Both the position numbers and the translations under genes were made by a program. A DNA stretch of 64,000 nucleotides. It comes from Dysidea avara (taxonomy: Eukaryota; Porifera; Demospongiae; Dictyoceratida; Dysideidae). Under the pieces are notes generated by a model. That model worked only from the letters and a program-made list of their open reading frames with translations. It did no database searches and had not been told where the DNA came from. Of the stretch, positions 44,419 through 56,525 are shown in pieces. Numbering within the stretch: position 1 is the first letter of the stretch; the number at the start of each line of letters is the position of its first letter. The stretch covers positions 58,543,574 through 58,607,573 of the forward strand of contig NC_089272.1 in assembly GCF_963678975.1 (NCBI RefSeq), read 5' to 3'.

Positions 44419-47400
44419 TCATGTCCTTTCATTCTTTAACAGACGTACAATAGCATCCAAGTCTTTTTTAAACGATGGATATGTGTGATATTCCTTATTG
44501 ACTGATATAGACAGTTCCTTTTCAAACTGGGAGCAAACATGGCTCACTGGACCAAGTGATTTGGCCACCCTCTGAATAGCACTTGGGTAAATATTTGAGC
44601 CAGCACTTCTTATACATCCTTTTAGCTGTTTATTTAAATGCTCCATATGTAGATCACATGGAACGTTGTGACCAGGTTTGCCATGAGTGTTGATCGTCCT
44701 ACTCCACTTCAGTTCACACAATTTATGGGTTGAGAGTAATAGTGACTGCAAAGTCAAATTGAATGCTTCTTTGGCATAGTTGTGGTGGTTTTCTAATTTA
44801 AAAACCAACAACAAAAACTTCCAATATAACAATATTCGAGTACTGTCTCCTTCTTTAACGGCATCGTGAAAACCATACCACAACAATCCAAGTGTAAATA
44901 GGTCGATAGTATACAAATTAGTAGTTGACAGGGAAGGTATGTCACCAGACCCACCAACTGTCACAGAGCCAGGGTCTGTTGTGGAACTAGTAACTGTTGT
45001 AGACATGGAAGCAGAAGCTGGTACGGTAACAAGATTCATAATGGATGCTGTGGAGGTTGTGGAACCAGGAACTGTTGTGGAATCATCATCTGTGGAGGGA
45101 GAATTAGCTGTTGCAGGACCAGGAGCTGTTTCATTACTTGTTAATAAAGTTATTTTGACCCACTTTGACACAATTGCCTTAGCCGTTTCTACACAGGATT
45201 GACTCTGGGAATTGATGGTTTTGGCTGCAGTAATGACATATCCACTGAGTACTACTACTAAAAAATCTTCAAAAGCCTTCATGCTCTTTGAAGGATCTGC
45301 TCCAACTGACGATTGACTTAACAAATTTCTTAGCTGGTACAACGTTCCTTTGTCACAAGATGAATTTGTTGAGTATAGTCTGTCCCAGATCACCTGCATT
45401 CGATGAGGTAATATCAACAAATATGCAATAGTTACTAACCTTAACTAGGGTCATTCTTGCATGCCAATCTGCTATTGCAGGAACAAAACCTTCTAATCTA
45501 TCGATCGATAGATTATGAAAAGATCGCAACACCATAGCACCCCTGGTTCTCTCTACTGTCATCTGGTCTCCATAAAACTACAATGGCACTAGTCTAGGGT
45601 ATCCTGAATTTTCATTGGAAGAATTGCTGCCTTCCTGTGGAACGTACTGACTCAAGCTGCCCACTATATGGCACATGTCTCCTAGGTTTGCCTCATTCTT
45701 TAAAATGACACCAAGAGGAACCTAAATAATTTAATAATAATAATTATTTTATTGTGTTCAGTGTGTGACCATACCACATTGGACTGCCGAGACATTTCTT
45801 CAGAGTGCTCTGAGAGTATATGCCAAGTTACCATGTCAATCTGATCTTTGTATTTTGGCATGTGTCTCACAAGAATCCTGCAAAGATATAATACACATCA
45901 CCTACATCAGAAGTACACACTAAATTTATACTATCAACTAATGCAACAGTTCTAGATACTATACAGTGGGTTATTTCTTGGGTATTTTTATTTTTTATGA
46001 AGAAAAATTTCTGATAAATGGCAAGATCTTCCCACTCAAATTTTATGAAGAAAAATTTCTGATAAATGTCCCACTCCAAAAAAAATTTGCTATGTGGTAT
46101 AAATTCTTTGCAACATTTATGTTCTGCAAAGGGCTAATAATATGTACCTTGACGTAAGGATTTTAAAATCACGCATCAAATTATCAAGATCTTCTTGGGT
46201 TGGTAAAAAACTCTCAACAGATAGAACAGCTGAAGGCTTGGCATCAGATAAAGAAGAAACATCAACACGGTTCTTAGCTGCGTATGAGTGAAAATAATGC
46301 AATGACTTGGTCTGTCGATCTTGCCTTTGGTAACTTGGTCGAAAGTTCTTATCTATATTATCACCAATTATTGTAAAGCCAAGTGGACCACTTTCACTGT
46401 TAGTATCATGGGATGGCTGCAAGGTCGAACATGGTGAAGAGACAACATTTAATGGTCTTTGTAGCATGGTGTCATCTGTTGATGCATTGCTTCTCAATGG
46501 TTGATTTGGACAAATTGAGTCAGTACGGTTGCAGTGGGTGTTGCTATTGTCCATTAGCAGACACTCAACATTGCTGACTGACACTAGGGAAGAACTCTCT
46601 GCAGTAATGTCAACATTGCTGGCTGACACTGGGGAAGGATTCTGACCTTGCAATGTGGCGGTGTCCATTACAATGCAATTAGAATCACTGGCTGACACTA
46701 GAGAAGGATTCTGACCTTGTACCATGGTAGTGTCCATTACAATGCAATCAACATCACTGGCTGACACTAGGGAAGGACTCTCCGCAGTAGTGTCGACATT
46801 GCTGGCTGATGTTAGGTAGGGGTTCTGGACTTGAACCATGGGTATTTCACCCTTAGTTGGCATAGTAGTTGCAACCTCCTCTTCCTCCTCCTCACCGTCA
46901 GAAAAGAAAGACACATCACTAGGGGCACCAATGCTTTCTGTGTCACTGTCACCACCATCACCATCATCAAACAACTCAGCAATTTCGTCCATCCAATCAA
47001 ATTGCATACCAACATTCTCTGTTTCCTATAAAAATTGATCAGTAACCATATCATGCAAATTTTTAATTAAGTAACCTTAAACACTTCTTTCATCTCATTG
47101 GCCCATTCTTTTACTGGTACATCATGCTTTCCAGTGAGTTGATCAATGATCTCATAAGTGGAAGATTGTGACTGCAGATCATGAGTGGCTGAAAGTACTG
47201 GTACATCTACGGTAAAAATTTAAACACAGTGTAAATCAATAAGCACAGAATATGTGTTTGCTAGCAGCATTCCCATAAAATAGCACTGAAATCATTCGTT
47301 GCATTAGGCTCATGTGCTTGCAATTCTTTTTAAGGAGCATGCATATGACAAAAGTAATGAAGATGTTGCTAGCTTGAGGTAATATCTGCCTCATAAATCC

Positions 47401-48316
47401 GATGAGCCATGGCATTCTTGCAACAAATTCGAGCCATAATGCATTCCAGCTGAAGTTGTTTAATTCATCGTGCTTGCTTCTTAGTATTGATGGTTGATTG
47501 GTAGAACAAATATTCAATATTTCATATTTCACTTTCCCTGCGACTGCATTTAACGAATGTCTATTTGATAGATTGAAAACACCCGTAGCAGCAGATTTGA
47601 ATCGTTTCATTGCACATGACTTCACAACATCTCCTCTATTTGGTGTCATCTTCATATTCCTTAAACCAGATTTGAAATCAATTGTAACCTACACAATACC
47701 AAACAGACTGGCTAAATTAATTGCACTCCAAATCAATTTAGGATACACAACAGTATAAACAAGAGATCAACAACATACATTTGCGACTCACAAACACGTC
47801 AGGTTTTTCATCCTGATCATGACAAGCTATCCGACGAGACTTCTGAGAAGGATCGCGATGTGGAGTTTGATGATTATCACCAGATGACTCAGCAATGCCT
47901 CCGCCTTCTACCCTCTCCACCTGGGCCTCTACTGGTGCACTCTCTGTTGGTACCTCTTCAGACTCTGATAGAACCCTTTTCCTCGATTCAAGGCTTGGGC
48001 AGAGTACAGAGAGGTATTGTAGTACATTACTGATGCATCCGTTTAAATCTGTCTCTAGTCTTCTTGCTCTCTTCAGGAGTCTGCTGCAAGTAGCACAAAG
48101 GGAAGCGTCTGGATCATTCAGTTCCGAAATAAACGAGTAGTCAAGTCTTGGATGCTTCTTCTTTAAAATGGGAAATAGGATAGCTTTCTCATTTTTACAA
48201 GCGGCACCATGAAAACGCTTTCGAGTACTATTGTCACTTTCAGTTTGTAATTTCTTCAAGCACAGACAACACTTAATCTCCTGATCTCGTGGCTTGGCTT
48301 TCCTCATTCCCGCCAT
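44419..48316 (-). CDS. Academ-type transposase (DUF6589-like), 7 exons, one nonsense codon
   Basis: Exons on the minus strand: 48,316-47,792, 47,688-47,247, 47,206-47,076, 47,025-46,148, 45,877-45,775, 45,721-45,440, 45,393-44,419; total 3,336 nt, with all phases consistent. N-terminal zinc ligands C17, C19 or C16, H36, C40, C74, C77 (CCLCLKK, HGAAC, CATC); then MSLMQRMISVLFYGNAASKH; an acidic linker with degenerate repeats (SLVSASD, IVMDT, GQNPS); the core FTIIGDNID (Asp about 588), SLHYFHSYAAKNRVD, GDQMTVERTRGA (Asp about 745), ADWHARM, and GHNVPCDLHMEHLNKQLKG (Asp/Glu about 1034/1038). A DDE-type catalytic set at 588, 745 and 1038 is my inference. A TAG at 45,578-45,580 (codon 741) precedes FYGDQ, so full-length protein needs readthrough or another copy. 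The exon 2-3 junction is the least certain. Confidence 0.8.
46003..46077. repeat. two-copy direct repeat in transposase intron 4
   Basis: TTTTATGAAGAAAAATTTCTGATAAATG occurs twice (starts 45,991 and 46,041), separated by GCAAGATCTTCCCACTCAAA. It lies in the intron between 46,148 and 45,877. Confidence 0.85.
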
Positions 48317-48441
48317 TTCGCTTCAGAGAACTTACCGAATGTACGCTCATATGCGACATTCAAACGGGTTGGCCAATGACGTAGTGATCGTTGTGATGAC
48401 GTGGCCCCAATCAACACCCAACACCACGTTGTTGATTCTGT

Positions 48442-48549
48442 GAACGACTTGCCTATGCGAACTGGACCAGACCCTTTTCTGCGCGGGCGCTTATAATCTT
48501 TAATCGATAAGCCCCTGCGCTGAAATAGCGGTCTGGCCACGCGAGACTA
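48442..48549 (-). repeat. right terminal inverted repeat
   Basis: Reverse complement of the left repeat with only a few differences. It includes GCGCTTATAATC and the inner hairpin. Confidence 0.85.
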
Positions 48550-48642
48550 GGTTACAAGTGTGGATGTGTGTGGTTACAAGATGACTAGAATCACTCCAGT
48601 AAATATAAAAATAAAAGTTAGCTAATACAACAACTGTTAGTT

Positions 48643-49662
48643 TTACTGAATGTAGAGCTCCAGTTGATCAATCAAAGGAGATCCATGAATAAAGCCTTGC
48701 CTTGTACATAATCTAGCTTCTATATCATTTGTAGTTGTTCCGGACAACTCATGATAAAACCATGGTTGGGTAGGGGTATCACAACAATTACTAGTGATGC
48801 AACCAGATCTGTCCCACAATGGGTCATTGAAGTAATAGGCAGAGATATTGACAACATCAGCAGCTCCTGATTCACAGTAATAGTTGGTACCCACAAAAGG
48901 AGGAGGGGATAATCCTCCACCAACAGCACATGGACAGTTAACATTACTATCAGTACGATTATCATATCTTCCATTGCTATAACTCCAAATGTGTTGACGA
49001 GGACTACCATAGGTGATCAGTAGACCATCACCATAGTAGCCATCAATTGTTTGACCACCTCTGTGATAAAGATAAAAACCATTTGGTACTCCCTTCTGAT
49101 ATCCTCTTGCTCTACCACACACCCTCTGGTAATTTGTTCCATTAGTGGAGAAGTAGGCAGAAGAGCAAGTACCATAGTCATCGCTGACCACACGACAGAA
49201 ACTAATACCAGAGTAAGTGTCTTCACGCCATCCATTGGGACAGTCACCTCCTGCATTGATATTGATATGGGCAATTCTTCTCCATCCTCCTTCCACACCA
49301 GCACATGTGGGGATCAAGTCTCCAGTAGTGGTTGTAATTTCTGTCATGTTACAATATGTCCATTGATTGTCATTAATACGGTAGTAACCTGACTTGTCAC
49401 CAGTTTCAGGACTATTGTTATAGATGTCCTCACAGGATGATCCAGTATAACTCATCCCACAATATACCTTGGTGGGCCCATCTAGTATCCAATAATACCC
49501 TGACTTGTCCTGACTCTCAGGATTCATATTGTAAATGTCCTCACAAGACTGTCCAGGGTAGAAAGGTGATTTAAAACGATACTTGTTGCACTGGTCAGTA
49601 GCCATCACCAGTTCCTTAGTGAGGATCATAATAACAAAGTAGTAAGCAGCTAACATTTTCAA
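48643..49662 (-). CDS. secreted fibrinogen-related protein
   Basis: A single intact 339-aa frame with no intron. Residues 1-21 (MKMLAAYYFVIMILTKELVM) form a signal peptide, so it is extracellular. Two short modules follow: SCEDIYNMNPESQDKSGYYW ... YCGM (38-69) and SCEDIYNNSPETGDKSGYYR ... YCNM (75-106), each resembling the start of a fibrinogen C-terminal fold (C..I....P...SG.Y.I....YC.M). The rest is Cys-rich: PTCAGVEGGWRRIAHI, GDCPNGWRE, CRVVSDDYGTCSSA, VCGRARGYQKG, DGYYGDGLLITYGSPRQHIW, YCESGA, FNDPLWDRSGC, CCDTPTQPWFYHEL, ending SPLIDQLELYIQ. I associate this architecture with large paralogous families in sponges and cnidarians, possibly involved in recognition or matrix; no ligand is known. 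It starts 94 bp outside the transposon. The first ATG is used; a second Met at residue 3 is equally possible. Confidence 0.85.
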   Translation of the reverse strand: MKMLAAYYFVIMILTKELVMATDQCNKYRFKSPFYPGQSCEDIYNMNPESQDKSGYYWILDGPTKVYCGMSYTGSSCEDIYNNSPETGDKSGYYRINDNQWTYCNMTEITTTTGDLIPTCAGVEGGWRRIAHININAGGDCPNGWREDTYSGISFCRVVSDDYGTCSSAYFSTNGTNYQRVCGRARGYQKGVPNGFYLYHRGGQTIDGYYGDGLLITYGSPRQHIWSYSNGRYDNRTDSNVNCPCAVGGGLSPPPFVGTNYYCESGAADVVNISAYYFNDPLWDRSGCITSNCCDTPTQPWFYHELSGTTTNDIEARLCTRQGFIHGSPLIDQLELYIQ

Positions 49663-52110
49663 TAGTATAGCAAACTAACTGAACTAGTGAGCATTACTGT
49701 ATTATACAGTACAATTTATAATAGTGTAAATGATAAACATTGCTCTTGTGTGAGAGGTGCTTGGTGAGGTATGTAGAAGATGCAGTCATAACATGTAGGA
49801 GTTGATAATTGCTATATACTGATAAGGAAATTTAGAACATCTATTGGATGTTTCATTTTGTCCCTCACCCTCCACCCTCCTGTCCACTCACTGAATTGAC
49901 TTTGCCCCTTCTGATAACACTGTCTCATCTCCTCTTATGGTAATAATATAAAACTTGTTACTATTAAATGTTAGAAGGTACACATATCATATTAATAACA
50001 CTACCTTATATGGATGAATTCTAAACAGTATTCATATGGTAACACCTGGGTATACAGAAGTCTTACATATTGCAGGTAAATATAATCACACTTCATAGTA
50101 TCTTAGTTGGCTACAGTGATGAGAGTCCAGTTAACAATGATGAAGAACTAGTACTATAAGATTATTAATTTTTGTTGCATGTATTGTGTGGCTATAGTTG
50201 CTGGTACACAATTATTACATTATATTCCTGATTTTAGAAGATTCCCCTACTGGTTTACTTCCTGGTTTTGAAAGGCTTCCCTACCATATTTCTGGTTTGA
50301 AAAGTAGTAGGACTCACAAGGCAACACCACCCACATGAACAAGAATGTGTCTGGTAGCTTTTCTCCTGGTTTTAGAAGGTTTCCCTATCCAACTACTTGT
50401 ACATGTACAGTAATTCTTTTGGGAAAGTATACATTAATAAAGTAGGACCCACAGGGCAAAATTATTCATATGAGAAAGAACTAACTCATGTGACTGGTGG
50501 GCTAGCTCTTACTGCATCAAAGGAAAAATGGTGCCAGACAGGCATAATGTACACCATTACTAGAAAGTTTTGTTGCCATTTCACTTCGTTTTCAGCTTTG
50601 TTCCACCTGTTACATATATAAATGGAGAAAAGTATAAGAAGTATCTCTGCAATCAATCTAGTGACTATGGAAATTATGATTAAATGTTTTCCCTGAATAT
50701 CAATTACTGGGAAGCAAACAGCTATTCCACTTCATTTAAACACCAGCTGGGTTTGTACCACAGAGTTAGCACTATTCCCTTCAATATTCCCGCTCTATTA
50801 TTGTAAGTAGCTCACTCAGCAAAGCAACTTTCCCCAGTCTTTCTTTAGTTGTGCACAATCGCAACACATGTTTTCAATGGTAGCAATTGGTTTGTTGCCT
50901 CAAAAACACTATTAATGAACAATCAATGCATAGCTTGATTGCAGACAACTGGTAATTTCTGATAGAATTTTCCATTTTGCATTGTTCTCTAACTCGGCGA
51001 GACAACATACAGATGACAGTTGCAAGAAACTTTACTCACATTTCTCCAGTCTACCCAGCTGTACATTGGGATCCTGTGGGCCTGGAGTCAACTGGGAAGC
51101 AGCCCACCCAGCTGTAACATTATTGGATATCTGGGGAAGCAAATGCCCAACTGTCCTTATCTTGTTTGTAGGTCATTGTGGAATTTTGGGTTCCACGACC
51201 TCCCACCATGATACCTGGATAGTTCTCCTGTGGGATATCCCAGGAGGATTTGCACACATAAGGCTCAAGTACCTGAGTGGTGCACAGGAATCTCATTGCT
51301 GATATACTAGGTTGCAATAGCTGGTTTTTTGCGTATTTGCTGTAGGCTTTGTTTTTGCTTTGTGATGGTATCAGTGTGTGTAAATTTTGTATGTATAGTT
51401 CCTTTTTGGTAATCATGGTAACACCATCAATGTAAACCATAAATTGAATCACATGTTTTTCTCACACAGGAATGGAACTGACAGGTTGTTCAACACCAAG
51501 TCAATATGTAAACCATTTCCAATATGGTTACAGATTTTTTTCAATTGTTTTCATCCAGACAACCCATGGAATGATGACGCTCCATTCTCTGTTCCACCTC
51601 ACCTGCAAGACCAATATGACACTTTTGTAAGGAGGGGGGGCTACTGTTCCCACCAATCAGAATGCAGCAGCAATAGCATCAGTGTGGGGTACAAGTATTA
51701 GTAAAGCAGAAACTGATAATCTACTATCGTAAGTCTATCCATGTTGTATAAGCTATATCTTAGCTGGTGACCTGTGTTGTATGTTTCGTGACGTTGCACT
51801 TGCAAGCAGTTGACACTCATGTAGCCCATTGTAGACTCACTAGTTTTTGAACATGTATGCTAGTCATGTATTGTTATATGTGACCTAACTCACCACATGT
51901 AGTCATTGACTCACAAGAGTTCCTGAGTGGCTGCTCTAATCCTGTGTCTTCTCACACATGTGTTCCACCACAATTTTTTGCCTCATACTTACACATGCAC
52001 CTATCTTACACAATTCTATTGTTTTAAATTAGACACTGTTAGCCTTTATACATGTACCTGATAGTCTGCATGTGTTACCTTGATTATCCCAGTGACCTAT
52101 ATTAGTATAA
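49663..52110. other. intergenic, no supported gene
   Basis: It presumably holds the promoter of the fibrinogen-related gene near 49,700. An open frame at 51,444-51,701 (HPDNPWNDDAPFSVPPHLQD) looks codon-like, but I recognise no family and see no splice partner. A segment at 51,240-51,370 resembles the dispersed repeat at 37,020. Confidence 0.4.
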
Positions 52111-52120
52111 TAATGGTCAT

Positions 52121-52252
<132 letters not shown>

Positions 52253-52533
52253 AGGAGTGATTATAAATTTTCAAAAATGACAATACCAATTTTTATACTA
52301 GATCTGACATGCCAGCCCACCCAACAGCACTCAACACACTTGTTTACACTATGTTGTACAGTCACTTCACCTGGTTAGGTAATGTCCTAGAAACAAAACT
52401 TTGTCATTATGTGAAGTGAAAAGCACAGCCTTCACCCAACCTTACCTGGCCTGACAAATGTCAAACCATAAAAGGAAATGGGCAGCAATCTTGTTAATTG
52501 GTCAGCAAATAACTGTTATAATCAATCACTCCT

Positions 52534-52735
52534 GCACACTCACACATACACTAAACACTCACTACACACAAACACACACTACACACAAACACACACTACA
52601 CACAAACACACTACACACGCACACATGTACATACTACACACATGCGCACACTACATGCACACAAACACACACAGAGTAGCACACACACATGTACATACAC
52701 ACACTACACAGAGTAACACACACACGAACACATAC
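52534..52735. repeat. degenerate CA-rich repeat
   Basis: CACTACACACAAACA-type units of ~14-16 bp, decaying. Confidence 0.85.
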
Positions 52736-53171
52736 TGCAACTGGGAATCACAATTTATTTATACATTGTGTTAGCTAATTACAGTGATAAGGTGTAAAAT
52801 AGAATGTTAAATATTATATAACCAGTTTTGTGTTTAAATGCTCAAAGGCCTAGGGTATACAATATCCTTCTTTTGCTCAGGACCAAACTCCCAGATATTA
52901 TCATAAAGATATTGCTGTCGTTCTTGTGACAATCAATGTGGAATCTATAGTGAAGGCAGCTGCTGAGAGGATGGTCGCCAAGATACGTCTTTCAACAGGT
53001 TGATCTCTCGTTCATTGCAGTTGCTGGCTTGAACCATTTCCAAACATAATGCAATGTAGTCAAATTTTATGTACTCCTCGCATCAGGGACTGTGACTAAA
53101 CTGTTGGAAATCAGCATGTAGTACCAACAATCGTATTGTAATGCTTAATGTTACTACTTTTACTTTATTAG

Positions 53172-55001
53172 GCATGCTCAGCAAATCAACTGGTCAAATA
53201 CTAAGAGTGGCAGCATGCTTCAATGTGTTGTTCAGGATCCGTGAATCAACTGAGCCATGGCCAGAAAACAATCCAGAAGACAAGATTATTCGTGATGCCA
53301 TAAAAGCCGCGTGTGATTTTGTGGACATATGCTGTATTCACACAGCATTCATGGCTGGGAGGTCAACCTCATTATCAAAAATGCAAGAACTTAAAACAAG
53401 CGATGAGAATTTTTCCTTGTATTTCCTGGCAGTGTATTAATTTTAAGTGATATCATAAATGCAAGAAGGTTTAAGAGTAGGGAGAAAAAGGATGAGGCTG
53501 TAACTGCTTTAACAGCACTGCAAAATGATGGCTTGGGAACACTGAGTAACTTACCATCATCCAAGCATTCTGCACACACTGTGAGTGTCATGTGTAGTAG
53601 TATTATGGTGTTGATACAAAAATCACTTATTGCACTACAACAGAATAGTGTACGAATAATGATGTAGGAGCTCTCCTATTATTAACTATGATGAGAAATT
53701 TACCATTAAATTCATGTCCTAGTTATTGTATGATATATAAGTTTGATTTGCACACTTATAGTGGTCTAACTCACAGAATGTGTGAATAGCAATCTCAGCA
53801 AAATTGCAACATCTTGAGAATTTGGGACCCGTGCATTATATAGACTCGCGTAGCCAGACTGCTTTTTGCTTTTGTGTGGGCATTGGGGAAAATCTCTGAC
53901 ACCCACACAAGTAAAAAAGCTGTCTGGCTACACGAGACTATGCATTATATAACTCCAGAAACATTAAATATATACAGCAGTGCATGGAGTTAATAGATGT
54001 TTATGTAAAAGTGTACTTTAGGTCATGTACACTTTCTCGTCCTTTCCTGGGTCTGACTACATCAAAATAATTTTGGTACCGCTCATGGTTGATTGCAGAT
54101 AGAACTGTATACGTAAGTTGGTTACTTGCTAGAAAAGTCTAAAAATTTACATTTCATATCATAATTATGAACTTTCTAATTGCTATCTATGTAGCTAAAC
54201 CCACCTTCTCACATTCTAATCAAGTTTATGTTGCATAAATTCAAATTTGCTCTCATTTTAATTGTTTATTATTATAGGATGTACAAATAATGCAGTATGC
54301 TTAACTACATATACTATATAATGTAAATCATACATGTACAAATTATCTGATAGGCATATCAATTCACTAAGGCTAAAGTGCCAGATTCACCAGAAGGTAA
54401 AGAAAAGTTTGCTGCTGCCTTGATGAAGCGCGGGGTTTCACTGGAGGAATATGTAGAGGCATTTCAAAAGCCAAACTTCGTACATGCACCGTAAGCAATT
54501 TATTATATAGATGATTTGTGTTCCAAGTTGACAATACTACAAACAATACTTACCAATGATATTGTTATAATCGTGAAGTGTTCTCGATCAATGTTCTACC
54601 CATACTTGCCAAAGTAGTTATCCAATTGTTAGCAGCAAACACACCTTAGTTTACAGCATACAACACTAAAACTTAAACTGAGATTTCTGCTTATTGCCCA
54701 ATAAACACCTTAGTATCTAATTACAGGTAAAAAGCTACATCATTGTCCTACTATCACTCTATCAATCATACGTATAGTATTACAAGTAAAGCTACAGATG
54801 CTAAGCATTTATCCAGTCATATAATTTGTATACAGTAGACAATTTTACTGTCAATCATAATTGTAAAACATAAGATTTATAATTTATTACTTTGATACAT
54901 ATGTTTTCAGGCCATCAAAGAAGAAGAGGGCAATTATAGAGCCTGGTGAACAAAGCAAAACCAAAAAGTCCAAGGAGGTTGCAGAGTCAGATGAGAACTG
55001 A
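53172..55001 (+). pseudogene. remnant of a multi-exon gene (DUF3987-like region?)
   Basis: Exons 53,172-53,580 (frame break near 53,426), 54,354-54,490 and 54,911-55,001. The text reads GMLSKSTGQILRVAACFNVL, PWPENNPEDKIIRDAIKAAC, then PGSVLILSDIINARRFKSRE, ALTALQNDGLGTLSNLPSSK, then AYQFTKAKVPDSPEGKEKFA, GVSLEEYVEAFQKP, and a basic tail PPSKKKRAIIEPGE ending ESDEN. Phases of the last three joints fit. The helical STGQILRVAA..F..LF pattern recalls the C-terminal region of DUF3987/primase-helicase-like proteins (low confidence). One base is lost between ENFSLYF and PGSV, and no 5' exons are recognised upstream, so it is a truncated copy. A MITE sits in its 53,581-54,353 intron. Confidence 0.55.
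53841..53940. mobile_element. 100-bp hairpin MITE, TAGTCTCGC family
   Basis: Starts TAGACTCGCGTAGCCAGAC and ends GTCTGGCTACACGAGACTA. Perfect 9-bp target duplication TGCATTATA (53,832-53,840 and 53,941-53,949). Inserted in an intron of the gene remnant. Confidence 0.9.
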
Positions 55002-55449
55002 ATGAGTACAAGCATGCACTAACACTGCCGTATATCGCACTACCATAATAATAATGGATAAGTAACAGTAATGCATGCAGCACTAGCAAACTTGGTCACT
55101 TTTTGTCACTATTTGCACTGTATTACAATATTTAATTGTCACATACAAATAAGTCTTAATTTTCCTTAATGGCTTAAACGCATAGTTGCTTTCACAAAAA
55201 CTATAAACAAGTCAGTTAGAAATCTTCTTTATGGTGTAAGTCACGTTATCATTTCATCACCTCATTGAGTACACTTCTTGCATCTATCTTCAATCAACCT
55301 GCACGCTTAATAAACATTAATGACGTGCAATTTTATAACAAATAGAAAAGTAAACATACTATGTATCATACACAAATAATATACTAGTCAATACAAATAC
55401 ACTCATAATACAGTAATATTGTATATTAGGAATCATGGAGGTTTGCATT

Positions 55450-56525
55450 TTCTTACAAAACATTTTTGGACATCAGGACATTGGGATTTGATGGCAGCTA
55501 CTTATGGACCTTGGGATAGCTTAGGGATAAAACCTCAGTTGTATATTTGGACCTCTGGACTTAAAGGATAACACCTCAGTTGTATAGTTAAACCTTAGGA
55601 CCTCTGGATAACTAAGGAATAGTACCTCAGTTGTATAATTAAACCTTTGAACCTCTAGACCTTGGGATTTAATGGCAGCTATCTCTGGACCTTGGGATAT
55701 CTTTGGGATAATATATTAGTGAACCTTTGGACCTCTGGACCTTGGGATAACTAAGGAATAGTACCTCAGTTGTATACGTAGTTAAACCTTTGAACCTCTG
55801 GACCTTGGGATTTAATGGCAGCTACCTCTGGACCTTGGGATAACTTTGGGATAATATATTAGTGAACCTTAGGACCTCTGGACCACTAAGGAATAGTACC
55901 TCAGTTATATATTTGAACCTCTGGACCTTGCGATAACTTAGGGATAACACTTCTGTTGTATAGTTAAACATTTGGACCTGTGGACCTTGGGATAACTACC
56001 TCAGTCCTATAGTTGAACCATTAGACCTGTGGACCTTGGGATAACTAAGGGATAGTACCTCAGTCCTATAGTTGAACCATTGGACCTGTGGACCTTGGGA
56101 TAACTAAGGGATAACTACCTCAGTCCTATAGTTGAACCATTGAACCTTGGGATAACTAAGGGATAACTACCTCAGTCCTATAGTTGAACCATTATACCTG
56201 TGGACCTTGGGATAACTAAGGGATAACTACCTCAGTCCTATAGTTGAACCATTAGACCTGTGGACCTTGGGATAACCATGGGATAATACCTGGGATGCAT
56301 TGGACATCCGGATAACTTTGGGAAAACACCTCAGTTTTATGGTTGAACTTCTGGACCTTTGAATAGCTTAAAGATAATACATCAGTTGTGTACTTGAACC
56401 ATTGGACTTCTGGATAACCTTGAAGCCTGAAGACTTAATGACAGCGACCTCTGGAGGACCTTGGGATAAGGTAGGGATAATCACACAGTCCTATAGTTGA
56501 ACTTTTGGACCTTTGTATAACTAAA
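55450..56525. repeat. minisatellite, ~45-70-bp units
   Basis: About 18 irregular units built from GGACCTTGGGATAACTAAGG, GATAACTACCTCAGTCCTAT and AGTTGAACCATTGGACCT. The 3' units (55,960-56,290) are more homogeneous at ~66 bp; the 5' units contain variants such as TTTAATGGCAGCTACCTCTG. No ORF crosses it. Confidence 0.9.

Larger units (their letters stand above)
42501..48549. mobile_element. 6.05-kb TIR transposon with helicase and transposase (AcademH-like)
   Basis: Left end TAGTCTCGCTTGGCCAGACC, right end the reverse complement of TAGTCTCGCGTGGCCAGACC. The terminal repeats are about 108 bp with very few mismatches and decay gradually to ~160 bp. GGTTACAAGT directly flanks both ends (42,491-42,500 and 48,550-48,559), a perfect 10-bp target duplication. 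Inside are two convergent genes 253 bp apart: a helicase (+) starting ~130 bp inside the left repeat and a seven-exon transposase (-) starting ~125 bp inside the right repeat. From memory, Academ elements with a superfamily II helicase and 9-10-bp duplications are called AcademH. The small MITEs at 34,883 and 53,841 share its ends. Confidence 0.88.

Noticed and set aside
45480-45520. Palindrome TCTATCGATCGATAGA
   Set aside because: Falls inside a coding exon of the transposase (SIDRLEGF) and is explained by codon sequence.
47076-47206. Frameshift in transposase exon 3 (alternative frame reads YFQPLMICSHN)
   Set aside because: The alternative resembles a plausible family phrase, but the chosen frame keeps all exon phases consistent and continues into DVPVKEWANEMKEV; not claimed.
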